This document shows, piece by piece, positions 11,359-23,117 of a DNA stretch of 64,000 nucleotides. The translations under genes and the position numbers were made by a program. Below the pieces are notes generated by a model. The model saw nothing but the letters and a program-made list of their open reading frames with translations. It was not told the origin of the DNA and did no database searches. The stretch comes from Dicaeum eximium (Eukaryota > Chordata > Aves > Passeriformes > Dicaeidae), in assembly GCA_013396995.1 (NCBI GenBank), contig VWZP01010941.1, positions 2,846,808 to 2,910,807 of the forward strand. Direction: 5' to 3'. Each line of letters opens with the position of its first letter. The first letter of the stretch is position 1.

Positions 11359-14300
11359 AGAAAGGGGCAACAAAACACCTGACATTAAAGGACAAAATCC
11401 TTATGACATTGAGAGAAAGCCCACAATAAAAGTTAAATTCACGAAAATAGCCTACACATTCACAAAAATAGAAAAGCCTATGAAATATTGTTAATAGTTG
11501 TGAATAATATGAGGAAAATCAAGTAAATAAGAAACATTTTAAACAAATATTGAAGTCAATCAATATGGGCTGACATCAAAGATTCAGGCACCAGGAAAAG
11601 CTACCTGAACTAAAAAACTGTAATGCAAACCCTAAAAAAATTAACAATTACCAGAATATATCAAATGAGAAATCCACTGACAAATGTGGAGCTAAAATGT
11701 ATTAAACTAAGCAGATTTCTAAAGTGTCTACAAATGTCAGCTGCTTAGTGCTGTTGCATTTGTCACTAGTACAGTTGTCTTGGCAATGAAGATTATATTT
11801 TTTCCTTCATTATGGAATTTAAAGGTATTACTGGAGGAGTTTCCCTAGATAAATGCTTATCCCTGTTTGTGTCTTCAGTATGTATTTAGGAATCATCCAA
11901 GATAATGATAACATTGGTGCAGTGTTGTCACATAACAAATGTGATCCAAAAGTCATACATAAGGTAATAGTACCAAAGCTTTATTTCCTTTATAGGGAAG
12001 GTACTGGAACTGGCTCTTGTAAGATCTCAACAAAAAATCTGGTTCACAAGGCAGGTAGAAATCCTAGAAAGAACTTAAAAAGGAGTTACCAAAATGATCC
12101 TGACCCTAGAGAATGAATTTTGCTATGCAAGACCAATTTTGATGTATTCAGTTGGTTAAAAAATAAGGCAATGGGATTACTTTTTATATGTAGTTACAGA
12201 AGGAGAAGATTTCCAGTAATTGAGAGCTATCTATCTTTAATGATCAAGATGTAACAAAATCCAAAGATTAGAGGTTGAAACTGGACCTTTATTTTTTGTT
12301 TTGCCTTCCTCAGCACCTAATATCAAGATTATTTTCTAGGCTCATCCAGGCATATTTCATCTAATTAATTTCCTACCATTGCAAGGGCATTGGGGATTAG
12401 TTCCAGTCTTTGCCTGTAGCATAGTTAAACCTCGTGAGTTCTAAAATTCTTTGTTCTAATGAACACCTTTAAGTCTAGAATAAAGCCTTGGTAAACCTTA
12501 ATGACCCGGTATAGATGATCTGAGGATTCCTTCTGGCTTCAAACACCAGGAAACTTTGCAATCATTTCAGAAACCATATTTATTAACCTATGCTGGGCTT
12601 GATATATAAGCCACCTAGCACAGGTGATCAAAGAGGGATGTCCCCCTTGAGCCAAGAGAATATTTTAGAGAGGAGAATAAGAAATAAGCGCTAGTTAACT
12701 GAAAGCACTCTCTAAATCCCTGTATCACGGAGCACTCCATTAAAATGTTGCTTTGAATCCCTAACAAGCTTCAATCAAGGCAGACTCTATCCTTAGCCCC
12801 CAGCCCTGTAAGCACCTGATCCTGCAGGAGTTCCACATGGGTGCTCCTCTGTCTTTGACCTGAAGGGTGAAAGATCTCATAATTAGTTCTGGGGCTGCCA
12901 CGACAGAAGCCAAGTCTGTTCTCATCCCGACACACCCACCCTGAGAGCTGAGGGAATGCACTCACTCACACACAGGTTAGCACTGCTCTCCAGCAAGGAA
13001 GAAATGAGCTTTTCTTTTAGTTCTTGTAAATAAAAACCAAGCCTTCTTAAAAAATAAATGGACTTGGTGTTCCAGAAAAAAGGAATGGGTACCTGGGTTA
13101 TAAGGAAGAAATGGCACGATAAAGAAGAGGCTCTCAGACAATGGACCTGAAAAATTCCGGGGTCAAGCTGCTTTATTTACTCTCCACATTTGCAAGGAGT
13201 ACCAGAGTTTGATCCAGTAAATTGCATGCAGCATTTATGCTTGACTGAAGTTTATCCAAACTTAGACTTACTGAACTTTTTATTTTTATGGATAACTGAT
13301 GTAAAATCACCAGTATTTTCCTGGTGTGAATTTAAGAAGGCTCAAGATGAAGATAACCAGTTATTTGCAATACTGGCTTCTCCTTTATATTAACACAGAT
13401 GTTTATAAACCTATAAAAAAGTTGTTGTGATTCTTTGTGCAGAATACAGTCTCTCAAAGTATTTAATTTTTCATCGAGACAGCACCCTTATATTGAATAC
13501 TAAATGATTAGCAATATTTAAATAAACTACTTACTGATGATAAGTGGCTATATAACAGAGACATATCAATGTGATGGGTACAAAATCTCATTTAATATAT
13601 TTTGGGTATTTAGTTGGTTGTTAACCACTACTGTACCATGTGGCTGTTTGAAATACCTGTTCTAAGGTTTTTGAGATGGTGAAAAGCATAAAAAATGCAA
13701 CTGTGTTTTAAATACATAACCCCCAAGGTGTTACTGCATGTACTTACTTAATGTTAAAATCTATGTAACAAATTACCTACTTTGACTTTCACAGGTGTTA
13801 AATAGATACAATTTTATTATTTGCCATGCAATCAGGAGAGATTAAAGATCTTAGTAAGATTCAATTAAAATCATCAGATATTTATGATACTCATTGTAAA
13901 GGTTCATAAAAAATAATCTGCCACTATTTATAGCTCTCCTCAGATGACAATGTTTCTGAAACAGACTGAACTACCACTGCCACTAGCAACAATCCAAGAA
14001 CAAGATTATTTAATTGGCTAGAAAGTAAAGTACAAAAGTGAAGCCTAATAGATGGTCAATGAATCAATTATTAGTTGGGCAACCAAGTGAAATTCTGTGG
14101 AAAGCAAAACACTGCTACCAGAAATTCCAGCTTCCCAGCTACAAGAAATTCCCCCCTAATACATGTGAACCCATCTTATTATCAGTTATCCAAACAAACA
14201 TGTGTGTGTAATGACCTCCACTGATGAAAATTATTACAGCACTATGCAGGGGCATTTGCAGAATACAATTTTTGTGATCTTTTGTCTTTGTAGTATTGAT

Positions 14301-14814
14301 TAAATGAAGATGATAGCCTGTTAGTATGAAGCATACCTGTGCTTTTCAGTCCTCATTTCAAAGACTTGTATTGTATAAATTATAATTGGGAGGTAACTGA
14401 GAACCACAGTTTCTTATGAATCTGTCAGTTCCGAGAGAAATTTGAACTTCAAAAATTCCTTTCTTCTGTGTTTATTGTACATGTGGATCAAAAAAAGAAC
14501 TGTCTGGGAACAAGCAGTCTTTGAGTAAGTCAGCATGAATTCTCTCTTACAAGCCACCCACCCAACATTAGAAACCTATGAAAAGATTAATAGAAGGATA
14601 TTAGACCTTTATATCCAGCAGGTTTTCCATGGAGAATCTAAGTTTTAAAAATAGATATTGAGATAAATATGTTAAGAAGAGAAAAATAGCACATGTGAGA
14701 AATGTTTGTGCAATCCAGGAAAGTACCTTTTTTCTGCTTTGTTTATTTCATAAAGTCATCATTTCACAATATCCACACTAACAATAACTGATTGAAGAGG
14801 ATTTACATTATCAC

Positions 14815-14956
14815 AAAACATCCCAGGACGGAAGGGACCAGCAAGAATCATTGAGTCCAACTCCCAGCCCAGCACAGGACATCCCCAAGAGTCCCACCAT
14901 GTGCCTCAGAGCATTGTCCAAATGCTCTTGAACTCTGACAACCTTGATGCCTAGCT
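14815..14956 (-). mobile_element. CR1 LINE 3'-end fragment, minus orientation
   Basis: Read on the plus strand, the piece matches the reverse complement of the CR1 3' end: 'cggaagggaccagcaagaatcat', 'gagtccaactcccagccc', 'acaggacatccccaagagtc' and 'attgtccaaatgctcttgaactc'. About 140 bases are recognisable before similarity fades near 14956. The 3' octamer tail is eroded (only 'atcacaaaacatccc' remains at the left edge). It is 5'-truncated and non-coding. Confidence 0.85.
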
Positions 14957-15080
14957 GATAAATGCCTGAGCATCACCAAATGAATTGCTAGCATTAAAAA
15001 CAACCCCTCACTATCCAGAAAATATTATAACAGTTGCGCAGAAAATTGATATTCTGGTTATTTATCATCAGCAGAAAGAC

Positions 15081-15109
15081 TTTATTTATGTGTTTATTTA
15101 TTTATTTAT
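15081..15109. repeat. TTTA microsatellite
   Basis: TTTA units repeat about seven times with one interruption (TGTG) near the left end. Confidence 0.85.
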
Positions 15110-18100
15110 CCTCTAAAGTGTGAAGAGCAGCTGCTCTGAGAGTCATGAGGGCTGGAGTGTAAGCAATGCAGGCTATGTGCCGCTAGTAAGACCTGGTGAT
15201 GCTGCTGTTGACACCAAGTGAGAGGTAATGTGAGTTAGCAGTGGCACGAATGGATGTCTCAGGGTTGGTACTTCAAAACTTTCATTACCAAATTGCTATT
15301 TTGAGGGCTCGGAAAAGGAGAAAGTATCTGCTCAGCAAAGGTATGGCATTGCTTTAGAGGAATTCATGCCAGCACAAACCTTCCCTTTCAGTGACTGTTT
15401 CTCAGATCCTTTGTGGATTTGTGCACACACAGTTACTCAAGGAAAGGACAGACACAAGGAATCAAGGTCACTGTGAGACTTAATGTGGTCAAAACTAATC
15501 TGTAATTCTCTCCGTGTCTGCTCTGCTACAGAATGGCAGAGAATAGCTGCAGGCATACTTGGAGTTTGTTTTCACTGAAAGAGGGAGTGGCAGACTGCTG
15601 AGATCACAAAAGAGATTTTTTTTAAACACAGCATCTACTAAATAACTTCTCAGATACAGTCCCCTCGCCTTTTCAGATTTTTCCACTCACCTTTTCACAT
15701 TTTCTGCAAATGGCCTGCTTCCCAGCTGATCTTGGATGAGCACAGAGAAGAGTGTGGCCTTTATTTTATGACATGTAACCAATGAACTTGCAGCATTTCT
15801 TTCAGAGATGAATTCTGTTTTTACAACTTCCACCTCAGAAGTGAGATTGCAAAGTGACAAAGCAAAGCCTCCATATAGATATATCTAACCTGAGGTGGAA
15901 AATGAAATTCATGCAGAACACACAACCCTGTTAACTGAGGTCAGCAGCTGGCTGTGAGTGATCCTGGGTACACTGCAAACCTGTTCTGGAGCTGCACAGT
16001 TATACAGGGCCTGAAACACCATGATGTTCCTCTTCATGCTTGAATCAATGGATAACAAAATACTCAGTTTGCTCATTCTTCTCCCAAATGATGTCCTGAA
16101 ACCAGGAGTTTCTTCTCTCCAGCATGAATTATAATCAGAAGTAAAATAGACACAATTTTTAACCTCACAACAGAATATAAGGGCTTGATTTTAGGAATCT
16201 CTTTGAAAGGAAAGTATCTGTGATGAGCACTGTTGATAAAACATCCCTACTTGGATATTGTCATATCTATAACTAACAGTTAGCAAAGGCTTCTGGATTT
16301 TTCTGAATAAGAGCATAAACATCCTTAACATGTCATTTTCCCTTAAGTTGAGAGAGTGCAAGTAATCCAGACATGGTAGGACTAAGCATTTTTCTTTGAA
16401 ATTTTAGGATATGGCTCTTCCTATTTTGAAATTCAATGAGACAAAATAATTATTTTAGGTTTTGATGCAGATATTTCTTAAAGGTCCTCTCTTCCAGAGC
16501 TAAAATAGCATTTTACATGTATGACAATAATATATGACAATCATAACAAACCTAGTCATATATGTACATCAGACCTAAAGGGTGGCCATATTTCCAATCT
16601 TTAATTTTGTTTTGATGTCCTCTTCTCCCATCTCATTTTTCATTTGCAGTTCATGAGAATTTTCTTTTGCTATTGCAGTTTTTTAATGACTTAGTGTTCT
16701 CTTTCTCTTTCCCTGAAAGCCTAAAATGCAAAAGATTTATAGACCAGGATTTTTTTAATTGGTTCTACTATTTTCCTCAAGAAAGGAGGGATGATGTCTG
16801 GCATTTTTCATTTGGACACAGTGCACTTTTATTGAAAGTTAAGGATAATGGCTTTGGCAGTTCCTTTTTAATCCAATCGACTGCTTCGTGTCCTCAAAAA
16901 GAAAATTGGAGAACATGGCCACAGTTGGAATTTAGTGATAGAGTCCATTTTTCTTCTATTGAGGATGCAAGCAGTGGCTGACATTTCTCAATTAGGTCTT
17001 CTTTTTTCCTATTGATAATGAATTATTTTATGTGGCTTTCACTTTAAGCTGTTCTATGTCATGGACTGCTCAATACAGTGAGTCTGACAAGTAGCTAAGC
17101 TGATAATGTGAAGAGCTGTTTGTTATAATTTCATAGCATTTCCTGTAATTGCAGATGACACCATCCTTTGTTCTAATACATATAGTTGGGAAATTTGGAT
17201 TTATTTGTGTAACACTCAATAAAATCATTCCTTTACTGTAACACAGACAATTATAATAATAGACTTTCCCCCTACTGTTTAGCAACTAATTTTACAGACA
17301 ATTAAATTACACTAATGAATAGATTAATCAACTTTATTGTGAATCAATATACTTGTTTTCACTGTATTTTATTTAACAGCAAAATATGTCAACTTCACAC
17401 ATACATGTAGTAAAATATATACTAGCCATTTATATCAATGTCTATTATTCAATTAACCCACTTTTTATGGGTAATCAATCTGCATTAATTTGGCTAGGGT
17501 GTTTGCTAATCAGATTAGGGATGTGCACATGCACAAATCAATTGTCTTTTAAAAGGCATGCTAGAGGAATCACACAGAACTGGCTATGCTGATTGTGTCC
17601 ATCTTTTCAGTAGATATATAAGAATAAAAAAGTTACTTCTATGCTGAAATATGAAAATTCTGTCAGCTTTCCTTTGTTTCCTGAAGTGTCTGTTATATTT
17701 GTGCAACTGTTCTAATATATGTGTTACAAATAAACTTGTAAGGAAGTTTGCTCTGAGGTCTATTTTGATAAAACCTAAAAACATGAGCTTCCTTTCTGAA
17801 TTCACTTTAAAGCCTAGAAGTTCTTATTTTACCTGGCAGCAATATCAAGGATTTTTCATTGGCGTGTTCACGGATTCAAAAGGTTTTCAAAGAACCAAAA
17901 CCATTTTATTGTGGCCATGCAACAGAACGACCTGCCTTATTAAATAGTTCATATTCTTTGGCCTGTGTAGGCTTTGAACAGTCCTGCACCTCTCAGGATC
18001 AGCTTTAAACACAATCTGTGAAAATCTTCTGGGTTCAAGTGGTCACTAGCCAACATCACCTGATATTTAGACTATAATGGGAAGTTGCTATTAACAGTTT

Positions 18101-18250
18101 GCTTGGAACACACCGTAACCAAAACAGCCTTGATGAGGTCTCTGACCATTGTGACATTTGTCTAAGCAAGGACTAATCAAACTAAAATAACATCCAGGCT
18201 TATGCAAATAATTTTCTGATTAAGAATCATATTCTCCAGTAGATGAGAAG

Positions 18251-18262
18251 AAAAAAAAAAAA
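18251..18262. repeat. Poly-A run within a purine-rich tract
   Basis: Twelve As followed by further A-rich, G-interrupted sequence to about 18293. No retrotransposon body is visible upstream, so it cannot be called a retrotransposon tail. Confidence 0.7.
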
Positions 18263-18646
18263 GGAAAAGAAAAAAAGTTCATTAAAAAAAAAAGTCAGTT
18301 ATAAGCTAGTTGACTTTGGGTACATGTAAGCAGAGAGTATTTTGAAGCTTCTGTGTACTCTCTGCAGTGTGAACATATTTTGGAGTAGCATCTCTTTCAG
18401 AAGACAAGGTGAATGATAACCCTCAAGGGCAGAGTTGCAAGCTCTTTTAAGACAAAATAGAAATGCCAGTCAAAGTACAGATGGTTTTTCTCCTGAGAGG
18501 TGATTATTTTTTCATAGATCCTTTCCTAGAAGGATGGCTTAAATACATCAACTAAACTTCATAGTAGCATTGTAAGAGTAAAAACCAAAAGGAAATATAT
18601 CTCTAGCACAGCTCTACTCATGCACTTTAAAAATACATTTTCACTC

Positions 18647-18726
18647 CTGAATAAAAAAAACCCAAACCTAAAACCCACCAAAAACAACAACAAAAAAAAC
18701 CTAAACAAAGCCAAACATCCCCCCTT
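18647..18726. repeat. A/C-rich low-complexity tract
   Basis: About 80 bases made almost entirely of A and C on the plus strand, including ACAACAACAA and blocks of AAACC. Two overlapping open frames of 81 and 110 codons cross it because A/C-only sequence contains no stop codons on this strand and few on the other. They are composition artefacts. Confidence 0.75.
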
Positions 18727-19328
18727 TTTTCTTTCTCTGAGCACTAGCAAAAACTTTACATACCTGATGAACCTTAACTTATGGCTGTATCTCCAGTCTA
18801 ACATATCTTTTTTGAGGCATTTTTTAAGCCATGTAAAAATGTTTAACTACTTAGTGTTTAGTTGCAGAAATGATAGCCTGAAAAAAAAAAGAAGTGTACA
18901 GAAGCACAGATGTCAGATATATATATTTCAGTTACAGACTTATGCCATTTAAGAAACTGCCAGATAGGAATGATATTCCATTTATATTTATTTAATTTTT
19001 ATTAGTTGATTATTTGCCTATTAGATTTGAAAGTTCTGCTGCTTAAAGTATGACTTTTAAGAAAAAAGTTGATAAAAATGACTTGGAAAAGATTTATATA
19101 CATCAGTTTACGTTGATATCAAAATCTGCAGATTAACATGGTGTGACTAATTGGACCTCAGCAAATGACACTGTTTACAATAAGGAAAAGACTAAAAGAC
19201 TAAATTGTTATGGATTAGTTGAGCCAGACAAGTTAAAAGGGCTGGGGTTGACTTTTTTCAGTGGGACAGATTTTTGAATAAAAATAAATATTTCTTTAAT
19301 AACCACTCTTAATTATTATGGAAAAGGG

Positions 19329-19345
19329 AAAAAAAAAAAAAAAAA
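19329..19345. repeat. 17-base poly-A run
   Basis: Seventeen consecutive As. No target-site duplication or transposon sequence is apparent next to it. Confidence 0.85.
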
Positions 19346-20492
19346 GAAAAACTCCAAGTCTGTGTTACGTGTCTGACAGGTTTGGAAAGTTTAAGTCCTC
19401 CTTAGGTTTGAAAGTTACTGCTAAACTAAGCATGTCCAAAACTGCAGATGGTATTGCTAAAGAGTCACTCTAGTGAATAGCAATTTTGCTGTGCTAAGAA
19501 TTATCTGTAATTTCTTACTTTTCAGTAATTGCAACCTGTGTAGATTTATAAAGCCTCTGAAGACTATATCCATAGATTGAATCTATACAAGTCACAATAT
19601 AATAAAAACCAAAATGCTTAGCCCATGTTGAAGCAATATGCCTCAAGAAAAAGCTCTTGACAAAATTGTTACTAGCAGATACTTCTTTAAAATAATACTT
19701 CAGCTACCACTGCCTCTGTAGGTGAGGGGAACCTTTATAATCACATGAAGAAAAAAAGATAGGCCAACAGCTTGTCTAACCTGTAATATTAATTCCAAAA
19801 GATCCCTGCACATCTTGCAGACACATAGTTGGGCCAGCATTTCAAAGATGTACAGTTACTGTATAACCTGGAATATACATAGGAATAGTTATGCTTTATG
19901 TCACTTTCCTGATAATCAGACCCACAGGAAGACTCAAAAATTATGTGAAGAGAAAAAAGTGTCTCTAAACAGATTTTAGAAGCTAAAAAGCCAAACTAAT
20001 CTCAAACCCTGTAAGACCTGACTCTGCTCTTCTGAAGTTAAACATCTAAATCATTCCCCACCTCGTCTCCAGGGGAAAAGTTCCTCTGATAGTTCAGATC
20101 TTGAAAATCTGACTTGAAATATTGACAGATGCCTTTCAGATTCTCAGTCTCCATGATCTGGACATATCCAGGCCTCTCATCTCCTGAGAAATTATTGTAG
20201 CTAATACTGAGATTCTACTGCTAAAACTATTCCAGATAGTGTAAATTCACACCAGTTGAAATAAGGTCTCTCTCTCATCTCAGGTGGTTTTGCTACTTGA
20301 CTTTATGGAAGACATGAAAGCTGGCTCCTATTATCTGTCTTGTTTGGATTCCATATTAAATATCCATCTAATGAAAGATGAATTGTAGTAGTCCACTAAA
20401 CCAGAAAAAAAGCTTTTCTGGATGAATAATTTAGCATTTAGGTTAGAGAATTTGACTTGCTTCCCTGGTTGTGCAACATTTCATGCTGTCAG

Positions 20493-20548
20493 TTATAGAG
20501 TTACTTAGTTTTAAAAGGGGCCTTGGAGGTATCTTCACTTATAGTTCT
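20493..20548 (-). mobile_element. Probable CR1 LINE 3'-tip fragment, minus orientation
   Basis: The sequence 'tatagagttacttagttttaaaaggggccttggaggtatc' (split here by its position 20494-20533) follows the pattern of the reverse-complemented CR1 3' tip, 'ATAGAATCACTTAGGTTGG', 'AAAAGACCTTTGAGGTCAT'. It is short and diverged, so confidence is only moderate. Confidence 0.55.
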
Positions 20549-20815
20549 TTTATTGTTGGTTAATATTTATGCCTCTATTCCAAAGAGGAGAGATGTGTTT
20601 GAATTGCTGAAATGACTTCACAGAATCTAGAATGTAGGTTTCATAAGACCTGTAACCACTCATAAGAAAGTGACCCCAAAAATTATCATTGTGGTGAAAA
20701 TCAACAGAATGTGATTTGAGGAATCATACCTGCTGTCAGGCTTTTTATGGTTGCTAGCTGTTTGTAAGGATTTTATCAAAATTCTTCAAAAATATGGAAC
20801 CTGGAGGTTTCTCCT

Positions 20816-20853
20816 GTTAACTGATTGTTTTGATTGTTAACTGATTGTTAACT
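20816..20853. repeat. Three-copy GTTAACTGA repeat
   Basis: GTTAACTGA occurs three times (starting 20816, 20836 and 20847). Each contains the palindrome GTTAAC. It is a local slippage product. Confidence 0.7.
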
Positions 20854-21994
20854 GACTTTTTGTGGGAGCATTTCAAATGGAGGCAAGAGGCATGACAAGA
20901 ACAGCAAGAAATAAAAGTAGTAATAAGTCTATACCTGGGCTGAATGCTTGTTTTATCCAAGAGGCCCAACCTCACACTACAAAGGTAAGACATAGAAACT
21001 GAATGGAAATAATTCTTTAAGAGGATTCTGGAACATGGAGGGATGAAGAAGTAGTTTAAGAATCTCACAACTGTATTATCTTTCACCATGAACTAATAAT
21101 AAAAGCTAAAATGATCAAAAATTAAAAAAAAAAGTGTTCCAATGAAGCAGAGTAATGATGGCTAGTGAAATGAGGAAGCAGCTGATTTTACAAGATCAGT
21201 GGCAGATGGAATTGTGCCTTGCCACCCAGCAGGAAAAAGTGACAGGACCTCCAGACTTGACAATCGCATGCTGTGAGTAAGGTGTTGCTGCAGAAGGGGG
21301 AAAAGCAACCAGGTGGCCCAGTAGCTGCTCAGCTAAATTCACCAAAGCAGACTTAAAAATGCAGAATTCAGCTGTACTTTTAAGTTATTTCTGTTGATGC
21401 AGCTTTTTTGGTTTGATTTTTTTTTTAATTTCATCCCAGTTTTGTGTTGTGGTCTGCTGAGCATCAGAAAGTCTCAGGTTTTAAGGTCAGGGCTTACAAC
21501 TGGTGTTTAGATGAAGTTTCTTTAAATTTGAACCTGCTCCTTTTTCTTGCTAATTACTTGAGGCAGTTAAAAGGTATCAGGAACATTTAGGACCAGAGCA
21601 GAAATGCTAAATGAATGCAGATAACTAAAATAAGGAATTCTGAAGTTACCAGAAATAGTCTGGATAACATTTTTGGATCCAGCACATAAAGGCAGTTGCA
21701 ATGCTTTCTTTCCCACTCCAAGACAACTTTTAAGCCCCACCCTATTCATCTTCAGTTTCCTTTACAACTTCTCCCCCCATTCTAATTTATCCTTCTGTTC
21801 AAGATGATGACATTCCCATTATTCCTTACTCATTAAAATCACAGAAATATTAGAGCAAGTGAACTGAGGGATTTTCAAGGAAGTAAGGGTAACTGAGTAC
21901 CCAGTTACTATTCAAAGTCTGTAGAAGTTGAGTCCTTGACCTTTTTTATATAATTTCATTCCCTCTTCCCAAAACTCTAAGCTTCATTTCCTTT

Positions 21995-22024
21995 GGACAA
22001 GTTTTTTTTGGACAAGTTTTTTTT
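21995..22024. repeat. 15-base tandem duplication
   Basis: GGACAAG followed by eight Ts occurs twice in direct succession, at 21995-22009 and 22010-22024. The copies are identical. Confidence 0.85.
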
Positions 22025-22038
22025 CTTGGTACAGCAAT

Positions 22039-22056
22039 AAAAAAAAAAAAAAAAAA
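22039..22056. repeat. 18-base poly-A run
   Basis: Eighteen As followed by an A/C-rich stretch ('ccaaaaaaccc'). It is the longest homopolymer in the window. No retrotransposon body is recognisable upstream. Confidence 0.85.
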
Positions 22057-22764
22057 CCAAAAAACCCAGCGTTTGAAGACATGGGAATAAAAAAGGGAGA
22101 CTTTCTAGTTTTCTGAAATCAAAAAAATAGTCAACATCTGCTGCAGCTTACTTGATATGACCTTTTCACTCTGCTTTCACTCATGTGAGAGGAAATAGTA
22201 TAGCAAGTAAATATACTGCTGTTGATCTGGAATACCAGAGATGTCAATGTTTGTGGTTATCAAGAACACAATGAATGCCCTTGACACTTAGAGCTATAAG
22301 AAATGAGGTTTTTTGAGTTATTTTAGTTTCTTGCTTCACTCCTTACCAGGGCATTATTAAAACTGAAAGCTCCACAATTTTCTCATTCAAAGACCTTTTC
22401 AATAGTTAAGAATATGCTTTCAAGCCATAACTGTATCAGGATGTGTGGTTCTGCCTTTGTCAAGAAAATATATACACATTTTGTTTGTGATGCTGTCTAA
22501 AATCTTGACAGCTAAAGAATTCATCTTTGGAAGTGTAGATTCATTTTTGCTGTTAGTTGCAAGTGAGTAAAAGCCTCCCTTTTATAGGTTGGATCCAGTG
22601 CCACATCGATTATGCAAATAGCCTTTGTGGATGCCTCAGGCACACATTGCTGGAATTGGAAGGCAAGTATCTCGGAAGGCAGGCCTGAATTTTGAAGCCA
22701 ATGAGTTGTTTTTATATTCTGGCATTAGTAAATGATAAGCTACTGAGAAATAAGCTACTGACAA

Positions 22765-23117
22765 AGGTCTCTGAGGAGACCTTGTCACAGTGTTCCTGTA
22801 CCCAAAAGGGGCTGCAAGAAAACTGAAGAGGGACTTTTTACAAGGTCATGACCTTGTAGTGATAGAACAAGGAGTAATGACTTTAAACTGAAAGAGGGTA
22901 GATTTAAATTAGATATTAGGAAGGAATTCTTTACTGTGAGGATGGTGAGAAAATGGATGAGGTTGCCCAGAGCTGCCCTGTCCCTGATGGGTTCAAGGCC
23001 AGGTTGATGGGGAGCTCTGAGCAACCTGATCTTCTGGAATGTGTCCCTACAGGGGAGTTGGAATTACATGATATTTAAGGTTCCTTCTAACCAAAATCAA
23101 TAACACTGGTTCTGTGA
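22765..23117 (+). mobile_element. CR1 LINE 3' fragment of about 350 bases, plus orientation
   Basis: This is the longest and clearest transposon copy in the window. It follows the CR1 order: 'ctgaggagacctt', 'aagaaaactgaagagggac', 'ctttaaactgaaagagggta', 'attagatattaggaagga', 'ttctttactgtgaggatggt', 'ggttgcccagagctgcc', 'ttcaaggccaggttga', 'gagcaacctgat', 'gttggaattacatga', then 'aaggttccttctaacc' and a worn tail at 'ggttctgtga'. These blocks are the last part of the reverse-transcriptase frame and the 3' UTR. It is 5'-truncated and has many stops. Between 22839 and 22858 it has an extra palindromic block (see findings). Confidence 0.92.
22841..22856. promoter_or_regulatory. Palindromic pair of nuclear-receptor half-sites (AGGTCA/TGACCT, no spacer)
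   Basis: Inside the CR1 copy lies AGGTCATGACCT (22843-22854), within a perfect 20-base palindrome that runs from 22839 to 22858. AGGTCA with TGACCT directly abutting is the inverted-repeat-0 arrangement described for thyroid hormone and retinoid receptors. This is a sequence match only; whether any receptor binds it is unknown. Confidence 0.4.

Larger units (their letters stand above)
7187..14814. other. Unique AT-rich non-coding DNA, no gene seen
   Basis: About 7.6 kb without a defensible gene. It includes an A/C-rich tract (7504-7539), a TTTAA-type low-complexity run (9548-9580), an inverted repeat (10650-10678) and an 11-base tandem array (11303-11358), listed separately. The part 12480-12965 is richer in G and C than its neighbours and holds several CpG dinucleotides, with open frames of 64-66 codons on the minus strand, but I recognise nothing in it. 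Confidence 0.55.
14957..20492. other. Unique AT-rich non-coding DNA, no gene seen
   Basis: No gene is supported in this 5.5 kb. It has a TTTA microsatellite (15081-15109), poly-A runs (18251-18262 and 19329-19345) and an A/C-rich tract (18647-18726). A 104-codon frame at 16667-16981 (plus) has no recognisable family and its initiating codon is not clearly ATG. I regard it as chance. Confidence 0.55.
20549..22764. other. Unique AT-rich non-coding DNA, no gene seen
   Basis: No gene is supported. Small repeats are present at 20816-20853, 21995-22024 and 22039-22056. Around 21190-21330 the sequence is richer in G and C and unique, with no match I can name. Confidence 0.55.
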
